NCBI GenBank assembly: GCA_900128585.1
Contig: LT642422.1
Span: forward strand, 1 to 18,682
DNA: 18,682 bases
Reading direction: 5' to 3'
Source: Stramenopiles sp. TOSAG23-3
Taxonomy: Eukaryota > Sar
Every line of letters starts with the position of its first letter. Position 1 is the first letter of the stretch. The position numbers and the translations under genes are program-made. Below are positions 8,084 through 14,800 of the stretch, one piece after another. Below the pieces are notes generated by a model. It was not told the origin of the DNA and searched no databases. It saw only the letters and a list, made by a program, of their open reading frames with translations.

Positions 8084-11000
8084 CTAATTTTCATTATTTT
8101 TTTCCTTTTCACGCTCTTCTACCAGTTTCAAATTTTGCTGTGCCAACTCATCAAGGTTTTCAAAACTAAAAGCACGTACAGCACGAGTAAGACCAGTCCC
8201 TGAACCATCGCTCGTGTCACTGCCGTCACTTTTCATGTAAACGAGCGAGCTTGGCCCCATTGGTCGGTCACGAGACTTCCCTAGCCCTTTTTTTTTCGTG
8301 GTCGTTGGAGTCAAATGCAGATAATCTTTCGCCACGTTGGCCAGGTTTAAATCCTTTGGCGTGGGGCTCCCGTTCCGTTTCTGCACTGGGCTATCAGCGC
8401 GGTCACCAGTGCTTCCTAGAGCATCCATCGATTCAATAAATTCCAGAACGTTATTTTCACCTGAGTGCATCTTATGCAGAGCGTTCAGCATGTTGTCACT
8501 ACCTTTCTTCAATTCATCTAAATTATCTGTCGTGGCAGACTTTCCAGGAGGTGGACTCCCTGCCCTCGGCGACTCTGCCCTTAGCTTTGAAGCATCTTCT
8601 GGCGTCAGCACACTTGACACATTGCCTGAGACACCATCCCCAGCACCCTCTTCGGCACCTTCCTCGTGGACAATCGCCGAGCCACTTTCTTCGTCCTGAA
8701 GCAGCTCCTTTAGGTCTTCCAATTCTCTGTTGTCAAAATAACTGGTATCAAATGCATTTTCTAAAACAGGGATAAACGGCGGATCGCTTTTGTAAAGACC
8801 ATCAAAATCGACTCCTTCAAACACTCGGTGCGACATGATCTCCTTGGCCCCATACCGTACTTTGGGGTTTACCTGCAACAGTTTATCGATAAGGTCGTGT
8901 GCGGGTTGGGAAATATACTCTTCTCCAGGCCAACGAAAGTTTCGGGTTTTGATATTTGTAAATATTTCTTCAACTGTCTCTGCATTAAATGGTGGCACGC
9001 CGCAAAGGAGTTCATAAACAATCACACCCAGGGCCCAATAATCAACAGAAAAAGTGTGCGATTTCCCAAGTAGCAGCTCTGGGGCCAAATAGTCAGGAGT
9101 ACCGCGGCAATCATTTTCTCCCGTGCTCCCTTTCGTACCACTATCATCCTCCATTTTGTCCGCGGCCAAGTCTTCATAAGAGGAACCACGGGCACCCAGG
9201 GCGGTCAGCCCATTGACACTGCTTTCGCGTCTCATGATAAGGAGGTCTGGGAGGTTTTTATTTGACGAATCGCGGACTAGCTTGACGGAAGACGGCAAAA
9301 GTAGGGATGGATCCTCTGGGTCTAATTCGAACGATAAGCTATCCCTGGACAGTTTGAGGCTGTCGACAGATACCCTGCTAGACACCGTAGCAATGTTCTC
9401 CCTTCCACCTTCTTCCGATATCGCCGATAGTCGAGGAGTCACACTTTTTCCGGATCCTGCACTAAAACTGCTACCCTGCTCGTCCCAAGACGTCCGTTCG
9501 TTTTCCGTGGAAAACTTCTGCGGCAGCAGCCGATCGAACAAAGTCAAACCGCCTCGTAGACTGTTTCCAAGGACTTTGCTCGCACTTTCCAAAAATCCTT
9601 TGCTATCGCTTACTTTGATGGGCTGCAGCTCACTCACTCGGGTTCCATTTCGCTTTTTCCATTTGGTTGCCCCGCTCTCAGCAAGGGCTTTGCCCTCTGA
9701 ACCAGAATTGCTTTGCTCCAACTCACGTTCTAAGATCGACGAACCGCTGGTACTGCCGTTATGGAGAATGCTGGATTCGTACGCCAACCTGGATCGTTCT
9801 AAGGTAGATACACGTAATGTGCTGGATCTCGACCGCCGGTGACGGTTGGTTCTTCTCTGCACACCGTCCTCAGACAGACCAAAGTCCGTTAGCTTAATGT
9901 GACCCCCTCGCCCAATGAGAATATTGTCCGGTTTCAAGTCACGATGCACGCAGCCAGATGCATGCAAAGACTTCAAGGCCAGCACAATCTCGCCGACATA
10001 AATTCTCACAATGTCCTCCTCCAGCGCCCCTAGGTTGACTAACAGGGAGTGCAGGTCACCACCAGGCTGGTATTCCATCAGCAAGAACAAATTCTTGGAG
10101 GTTTGAAAGGAGTAAATAAGTTTCACTACAAACGGGTTGTTTAGCTTCAAATTAGTCATGATGTTCCGCTCTTTCCTCACCCGCTTAGTTTCGTTTTTGT
10201 GCTTCATCTCTGCTTTGCTCAAAACTTTCGCAGCGTAAAGATCCCCAGTGTTTTTCTTAGACACTAGATATACCCGCCCAAACGCACCTTTAGAAATTGG
10301 TTTAATGATGTTGAAGTCGTGTATAGTGACTTTTTTTGGCGAAATCTTTCGCCGGGAGCCGTCCAGCAAATTTCGGGACACAGCGTCTAAACCTTTCTTA
10401 TTTATTTTGTGAATGTTGTTGGCCTCCACCTTGGGGTCATAGTGGAACGAGATTGCTCTTCGGTAGCGTATGTCTCCACCGCCACCTCCCCGCAGCGATT
10501 TCGGGACGAGCGCGTCTAAGCACTCATCGTTATCTAAACACGGGAAGAATGGGACGTTGAATTCGGTGCGTTCATCGTTGCTGCCCCGACCCGCCGCGTC
10601 TGTAGCGCCTTCGTTCCGACCATTGCCAAATTTGGACCCCGAGTTGATCTTGGCCCCAGGGCCTAGGATCATTTTCCTTCCTTTGGTCAGGGCTGGCGAA
10701 AGGGGAAGCATCGCTATGGAGTCCAGCTCAAACGCTTTTACAACAATGGTTCTGGTCGACACATGCTTTCTGGAAATGTATGCCGAAAGCTTATGAAGAA
10801 CACCGACTAGCCTGTAATTGTCCGAGCAGCGCTTCACCAAACCTTTGACCAGCCTCGAACACTCGCCGAGGACGTGGGTCGCGGTGGGGTCGTCCGGGGC
10901 AACTTCTGTCGCGTTATCTACAACTCGGTTGACCTCTTGCAAAATGTCTTTTGGCCACGCCTTCGCGTATTTGGCTAAATAATGCGCCCTTAATTTTGCC

Positions 11001-11548
11001 ATGGCCACGTCCACGTCTTTCACGACCCGCAGAGTTTTTTGGTGCTCGACGCATATGGGTGTGTGGGCCTCCAGAGCTGCCTCGGGAATGAGGGTCTCGC
11101 AGACCCGGCAGCGCAGGTGGTCGGACCTGTTGGCGTTTATTTCTTTCGGAGAGTGCAGGGTATACTCACCACTCCTCGTCTCCGACCTATCGTTTATGTG
11201 TGACACGGAGAGGGTTCGAGAGAACCGCCCTGGCTTTCGAACATCCGACGCAAAAATTTTGGGATTGTCGGCACCGTTATCGCTTTGTTGCCTCCTCCCG
11301 CTTTTCGTGGCCCGACCGTCCGCGCCCGACTGTTCTCCCTCCAGGCTTTCCGTAGTGTGGGAACGTTTCCGCATGTCCATTCCAGACACTATGTTCGATG
11401 CAAACGTGCCTATGGAGTCTGCCACGGTTGTAAAAAATCGAGACGATATCTTAGTTCGCCTTCGCCGAACGTTACTGTTTGTCGATGCCCGCCGCAACTT
11501 CTTTTTCTTGTCCCCCCCACCGTCCCCTCTAGCTGCAAACGCACTCAT
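8084..11548 (-). CDS. AGC-family Ser/Thr kinase, Greatwall/MAST/Rim15/IREH1 type
   Basis: This 1154-residue single exon starts at ATG (11548-11546) and ends in TAG. The N-terminal ~145 residues are basic and Ser-rich. C147, C150, H162 and C166 form a C2HC finger, followed by a helical region (~170-270). The kinase domain starts at ~410: glycine loop GAFGRV at 421, catalytic lysine K441, HRDLKPDN at 535-542 and DFG at 555-557. About 250 low-complexity, Ser-rich residues (~560-812) then interrupt the activation segment before CRGTPDY-LAPE (814-824). This long split is the hallmark of Greatwall (MASTL), Rim15 and plant IREH1. The DTSYFDNRE motif after the domain (934-942) is typical of MAST-type C-terminal tails. 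All catalytic residues are present, so it should be active. By family analogy, it may signal nutrient or cell-cycle state by phosphorylating ENSA/ARPP19/Igo-like PP2A inhibitors. The C-terminal ~200 residues are disordered. Confidence 0.93.
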   Translation of the reverse strand: MSAFAARGDGGGDKKKKLRRASTNSNVRRRRTKISSRFFTTVADSIGTFASNIVSGMDMRKRSHTTESLEGEQSGADGRATKSGRRQQSDNGADNPKIFASDVRKPGRFSRTLSVSHINDRSETRSGEYTLHSPKEINANRSDHLRCRVCETLIPEAALEAHTPICVEHQKTLRVVKDVDVAMAKLRAHYLAKYAKAWPKDILQEVNRVVDNATEVAPDDPTATHVLGECSRLVKGLVKRCSDNYRLVGVLHKLSAYISRKHVSTRTIVVKAFELDSIAMLPLSPALTKGRKMILGPGAKINSGSKFGNGRNEGATDAAGRGSNDERTEFNVPFFPCLDNDECLDALVPKSLRGGGGGDIRYRRAISFHYDPKVEANNIHKINKKGLDAVSRNLLDGSRRKISPKKVTIHDFNIIKPISKGAFGRVYLVSKKNTGDLYAAKVLSKAEMKHKNETKRVRKERNIMTNLKLNNPFVVKLIYSFQTSKNLFLLMEYQPGGDLHSLLVNLGALEEDIVRIYVGEIVLALKSLHASGCVHRDLKPDNILIGRGGHIKLTDFGLSEDGVQRRTNRHRRSRSSTLRVSTLERSRLAYESSILHNGSTSGSSILERELEQSNSGSEGKALAESGATKWKKRNGTRVSELQPIKVSDSKGFLESASKVLGNSLRGGLTLFDRLLPQKFSTENERTSWDEQGSSFSAGSGKSVTPRLSAISEEGGRENIATVSSRVSVDSLKLSRDSLSFELDPEDPSLLLPSSVKLVRDSSNKNLPDLLIMRRESSVNGLTALGARGSSYEDLAADKMEDDSGTKGSTGENDCRGTPDYLAPELLLGKSHTFSVDYWALGVIVYELLCGVPPFNAETVEEIFTNIKTRNFRWPGEEYISQPAHDLIDKLLQVNPKVRYGAKEIMSHRVFEGVDFDGLYKSDPPFIPVLENAFDTSYFDNRELEDLKELLQDEESGSAIVHEEGAEEGAGDGVSGNVSSVLTPEDASKLRAESPRAGSPPPGKSATTDNLDELKKGSDNMLNALHKMHSGENNVLEFIESMDALGSTGDRADSPVQKRNGSPTPKDLNLANVAKDYLHLTPTTTKKKGLGKSRDRPMGPSSLVYMKSDGSDTSDGSGTGLTRAVRAFSFENLDELAQQNLKLVEEREKEKNNEN

Positions 11549-12314
11549 ACCGGCCCGGAAAAAACAGGAGAGGCTTCAAACGACGGGTAAACAAAAAGAA
11601 AGACCAGAAACCAGAACACTTAACGAAAAACTGTTCTTTCCCACAAAAATAAAAAGTGAAACCAAATTCCACGCCCCCCTGTCTTCCCCGACGGGCTACT
11701 AAACCCGACCTTTCGTCCAAACACTCACTCACTCACACACGGCACGGACGGACAGCCAGAACGTTCGTCCGGGCAAGTGGGCTTGGCACACAGGACCTAA
11801 CTCACTACAGTATTTAACCAATCAAATAAATCACAAGAAATAATACAATATGATGGTTTCTTATTTCAACTCCATATATTATTTTATATGTTTTCACCTA
11901 CTGTTCAAAAAAATATAACTTTTTAAACACATACACATTCATTCCTATTACAATATGGTCAAAATATAATTTCATTCGATTATTATTTAGTTATTATTAT
12001 TATTGTACCACAATTATTATTAGTCGTCTAATATTATTATTATTATTTTGTTTTTGATTGGTACCGTTCCCTACTCCCTACACTACTGTAGCACCAACCT
12101 GGAATCATCACCGATAAAAAATAAATGTTTTCTTCCCTTCTTCTTCGGGTTTGTTCCTTCTGGTTTGGTATTATTGTACCTTTACCGGTACGCACCCGTA
12201 TTAAATACCAGGTTGATATTTTTTAAAACCTTCTTCTCTCTCCTCCTTCCTCCTTCTTTGCTTCTTTGCTTCTTCGTTCTATCTTTGTCCACGCACTTTT
12301 ATTTTCGCTCGATC

Positions 12315-12415
12315 CCGTCACAGCACTAGTAGTCCACATTTTACCTGCTATTACGAAGCATAATATATTATGCCGTCACAGCACTATTTTATCAATATTT
12401 GCCTGCTATTACGGT
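12315..12415. repeat. Two-copy direct repeat with 58-nt period
   Basis: CCGTCACAGCACTA begins at 12315 and again at 12373, and both copies end in CCTGCTATTACG after a diverged middle of about 17-18 nt. Conserved ends with a variable middle may mean two matching protein-binding boxes per unit or just an aged tandem duplication. It lies ~500 nt upstream of the four-TM gene. Confidence 0.75.
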
Positions 12416-12695
12416 CTAAGCGAGGACGTTAAAGTGCTCTTAATTTTTTGAGAAGATCAACAATCATCGTAATGTATCCAAGCAACAAAAAAATCCATAA
12501 AAAATCATTGTGGTGGAGATGTGAGATGTGATGATAGACTACGACTACGAATATGTCGTATACTAGAAATAATAAATTGCTGTGTACGAAAACGATGATC
12601 TTATGTACGTGTAGTGCGCAAGACACGATAAGACAACAACAAGAGAAAAGAAGAACGAAGAAAGAGAAGAAGGGTAATAGAAACAAAAGTTGTTA

Positions 12696-12902
12696 GTAAG
12701 TATATATTCTTTCTCGTTTTAGTTTGTTTAGACGACTGAGCAATTCATTCATATCGTATCGAACTAGTACTAAAATTATCATCTCATGCGACATAGTCGA
12801 AACAATATTTTTCAAGATTAATTGTATCGTGTAAAAATCAAGGGAAGTAAAAATTTTATCGTTCAAGTAGCAAGAAACTAAACGCTCAGCATCAGTCCAG
12901 CA
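12696..12902 (+). other. Possible 5'-leader intron of the four-TM gene
   Basis: GTAAGTAT at 12696 is an excellent 5' splice site. Candidate acceptors are TTTAG at 12722 or 12731 (giving very short introns of 27 or 36 nt) or CAG at 12899/12902, immediately before the ATG (an intron of about 204-207 nt). No start codon is needed in the leader, so nothing in the coding sequence tests this. It is a weak call based on splice-site resemblance only. Confidence 0.25.
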
Positions 12903-12904
12903 GA

Positions 12905-13567
12905 ATGTATCAACCGGAGGATTTTGGGGGCTTCTGGCACCCGAAATACTTGACTTTAGTACTGTTTTCTATTGCAGGCATGTGCTCTGCCATTTACATG
13001 ATCACTGCACTGACTGTAATCGGCCACTGCTACTATGAACCATGCTACGAAGGGGGTGGCATTATCTATGTGTGGAAGGTTAATGCATCTATCAGCTGGC
13101 CAGCAATTATGTTTGGGTTGGCGCTTCTGTTTACCTCGGCCTGGGGTTGGTATCAGATAGCGAAAAAGAACGTGACCGAGGACATTGCTGGCATTATGAC
13201 TGGATGCTCTGTCTGGGGACTGGTGTGTGCATTTTGCAATTGTTGCACATGGGGGACAGAAAATATCATCATGCAGGAGTTGATAAAGGACCACCCAACG
13301 CAGGAAGAAAGTCATCGTAGCATGAAAGTGAACCAAAGTTTGCAGTCCCCGTTTGTTGGACTGACGGTCTACTCAAGTTTCATCTTCATCTGTTATGCTG
13401 TTATCTGTTTCCAATTGTTGTTCAAACGAAAGCAGCTGCTTGGAAGTCCAGGAGCTAGTGCTGGGGCAGCGTATGGAAGCGAGTACACCCCATTTGGAAA
13501 TAATAACGGTCTTCCAGAAAAAGCCCATAGCACCTCTCCTGATGCGACTGGTTACAATGATTTGTAG
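12905..13567 (+). CDS. Four-transmembrane (tetraspan) membrane protein
   Basis: The protein has 220 residues, ATG in context CAGAATGTA, and a TAG stop. Four hydrophobic segments are visible at ~14-39, ~63-86, ~94-117 and ~150-173. The first extracytoplasmic or lumenal loop is short with Cys at 42 and 47. The third segment ends in a Cys cluster (C108, C111, C113, C114), possible palmitoylation sites. The loop between TM3 and TM4 is ~30 residues and polar. The C-terminal ~45 residues are a Gly/Ser/Pro-rich cytoplasmic-type tail. The second loop is far shorter than the large loop of true tetraspanins and the CCG motif is missing, so this is only 'tetraspan', perhaps a MARVEL-like or lineage-specific family. 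The function is not recognised. Confidence 0.85.
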   Translation: MYQPEDFGGFWHPKYLTLVLFSIAGMCSAIYMITALTVIGHCYYEPCYEGGGIIYVWKVNASISWPAIMFGLALLFTSAWGWYQIAKKNVTEDIAGIMTGCSVWGLVCAFCNCCTWGTENIIMQELIKDHPTQEESHRSMKVNQSLQSPFVGLTVYSSFIFICYAVICFQLLFKRKQLLGSPGASAGAAYGSEYTPFGNNNGLPEKAHSTSPDATGYNDL

Positions 13568-13905
13568 TCCATCCAAATCATTCACTCTGTTGACCTTCCG
13601 TCACTCACAAAAAAAGTACTACAACCACCACCCGACACAATCGTCGTCGTATATAATGTTGATAGGAAAAATATTATTTAACTACATTATGCAGTATTTA
13701 ATAGTTGCTTAAAATTGATCCTCCGTCCTCCTACCGGTACGTCCTAGGGTACCTGGTACCCGTATAATACCATCCTCCACCTCTCCTCCTGATAATTAAA
13801 TAAATACTGCCAATGTATTCACGCATTTATATTATCCTGACTGAATTTGTTTGAACGATTACAACAAGGCTCCCCTATCTGTCAGACAAATTCGAAAATC
13901 GAGCG
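13568..13905. other. Spacer between four-TM and HAD genes
   Basis: This 338-nt spacer must carry the 3' end of the four-TM transcript and the promoter of the HAD gene. It contains TACCGGTACG at 13732-13741 and, directly after, an inverted repeat GGGTACC-T-GGTACCC at 13747-13761 (7-bp arms, 1-nt centre). It could fold as a tight hairpin or act as a palindromic binding site. No gene is seen. Confidence 0.6.
13747..13761. repeat. GGGTACC-T-GGTACCC inverted repeat
   Basis: The 7-nt arms are perfectly complementary around one T. It sits six bases after the TACCGGTACG decamer and 180 nt after the four-TM stop codon. A role in transcription-factor binding or transcript ending is possible, but nothing in the sequence decides. 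Confidence 0.7.
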
Positions 13906-14772
13906 ATGTCGCCCAACTTCATCCATGCATTCTGCCCGTTTTCCCCACTGGTTTCAACCAGTACTATAATTTCGCCGGACACTATCATCCCAACCATGTT
14001 TACGCAAGGCGTCCGAGTGCTCACCTTCGATTTGGACAACACTTTGTGGCACACCGTGCCTGTTATTCTCGCGGCCAACAAGGCGCTTCACGCACACCTG
14101 GCATCTTTGCATCCAGAAATTTCAAAACTTTTTCCACCGGAAAAATGGAGAGATTTGCAAAACAAAATAATGGAGGATAATCCTAGTGATAGGCATGATT
14201 TGACTGCGATTCGAAAGAGAGCGTTGGAGTATACTGCCAGAGTTGCCTACCCGAACTTGGACGCTGCTGCAATAACAGGGATTAGCGACGATGCGTTCGC
14301 AGCATTCATCAAGAAGCGAAACGACACCAAAGGCCATTTGTTTCCAGAAGTAATAGAAACGTTGCAAACATTAAAAGGCCGGGGTTATGTATTGGGGTCG
14401 CTGACTAACGGGAATGCTGATGTGTTCTCAATGCCTCATCTTGAAGACCTATTTTCCTTTTCCGTGTCGGCAATTTCTGCAGGAGCAGCAAAACCGGACC
14501 GTCGGCCATTTCACAAGGCCTTTGGATTCGCACGACTGCATGGTCAAGCCAGAGAACCTAGCCAGGTTTTTCACGTGGGGGATTCTATATATAGTGATGT
14601 GGTTCCAGCAAAATTGTACGGCTTCCAGACCTGCTGGGTGAGGACGGGCGACGATCGAACGTCCGCATCTCCAACAGAAGCCGACGTGGTCGTCCAGTCG
14701 TTCGTTGAGCTGAGAGACATGTTTCCCGGCCCATTTGGAGACGGTGATGGTAAACCGAAAGGCCTTTTATGA
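13906..14772 (+). CDS. HAD-superfamily phosphatase, YigB-like
   Basis: The protein has 288 residues from the ATG at 13906. A second in-frame ATG at 13996 (residue 31) lies just before the first HAD strand and could be the true start; the first 30 residues may be a leader, but have no basic residue. All four HAD motifs are present: nucleophile DLDNT (D42, D44), T167 in LTNGN, K196, and GDS-x3-D (D226, D231). The helical insert at ~55-145 is a C1 cap, so this is HAD subclass IA. Residues such as PVIL after motif I, LTNGNA, and HVGD...QTCWVR resemble bacterial YigB, which dephosphorylates 5-amino-6-(5-phosphoribitylamino)uracil in riboflavin synthesis, so a flavin-pathway phosphatase is a reasonable guess. 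It stops with TGA at 14770, in the same frame as the following rhodanese ORF. Confidence 0.9.
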   Translation: MSPNFIHAFCPFSPLVSTSTIISPDTIIPTMFTQGVRVLTFDLDNTLWHTVPVILAANKALHAHLASLHPEISKLFPPEKWRDLQNKIMEDNPSDRHDLTAIRKRALEYTARVAYPNLDAAAITGISDDAFAAFIKKRNDTKGHLFPEVIETLQTLKGRGYVLGSLTNGNADVFSMPHLEDLFSFSVSAISAGAAKPDRRPFHKAFGFARLHGQAREPSQVFHVGDSIYSDVVPAKLYGFQTCWVRTGDDRTSASPTEADVVVQSFVELRDMFPGPFGDGDGKPKGLL

Positions 14773-14800
14773 AATGTAGGCTCTGTTGGCGTGCCAGCAG
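14750..14800 (+). other. Possible alternative in-frame mini-intron across the HAD stop
   Basis: GTAAAC at 14750 is a moderate 5' splice site, and CAG ends at 14797 and 14800 give candidate 3' sites. The resulting introns are 48 or 51 nt, both multiples of three. Either would delete the TGA at 14770-14772 and the GTG at 14791, joining ...GDGD to (A)EPNN... and producing one HAD-rhodanese protein of about 725 residues. Against it: the polypyrimidine tract is poor, no clear branch point is seen, and the other genes here are intronless in their coding parts. Confidence 0.35.
14770..14772 (+). promoter_or_regulatory. In-frame TGA separating HAD and rhodanese ORFs (candidate readthrough or recoding site)
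   Basis: This single TGA is the only interruption in a reading frame running from 13906 to 16149 (748 codons). The next base is A, making TGAA, a relatively permissive stop context in many eukaryotes. The following bases do not match the CTA or CARYYA readthrough motifs. Directly after the stop, ATGTAG at 14774-14779 (other frame) is a start codon followed at once by a stop, which would matter if ribosomes re-initiate. Confidence 0.5.

Larger units (their letters stand above)
11549..12904. other. Divergent intergenic region between kinase and four-TM gene
   Basis: No gene is supported. The kinase-proximal 250 bases include CACTCACTCACT repeats, an inverted CCAAT box (AACCAATCAA, about 11817-11826) and an overlapping TTAAATA on the minus strand, both possible kinase promoter elements. 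11820-12060 is AT-rich with long ATT/TAT runs. 12183-12192 carries the TACCGGTACG decamer, and 12315-12415 a two-copy direct repeat. Closer to the four-TM start, AG/GTAAGTAT at 12694-12703 looks like a strong 5' splice site, and CGTTTTAG and CCAGCAG downstream look like acceptors, so a leader intron is possible. Confidence 0.5.

Noticed and set aside
11001-11702. 233-codon plus-strand ORF over the kinase 5' end
   Set aside because: It is antisense to conserved kinase N-terminal coding sequence including the C2HC finger, with no recognisable domain.
13168-13470. True tetraspanin assignment for the 220-residue protein
   Set aside because: The CCG motif and large second loop are missing; only four TM segments are shared.
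14122-14367. Minus-strand ORF opposite the HAD gene
   Set aside because: It overlaps conserved HAD cap coding sequence and has no motif.
14770-14772. TGA as a selenocysteine codon
   Set aside because: The codon lies in a linker between two domains, not at a redox-active position, and both proteins already have their catalytic residues. No SECIS-like structure was recognised downstream, although I cannot run a search.
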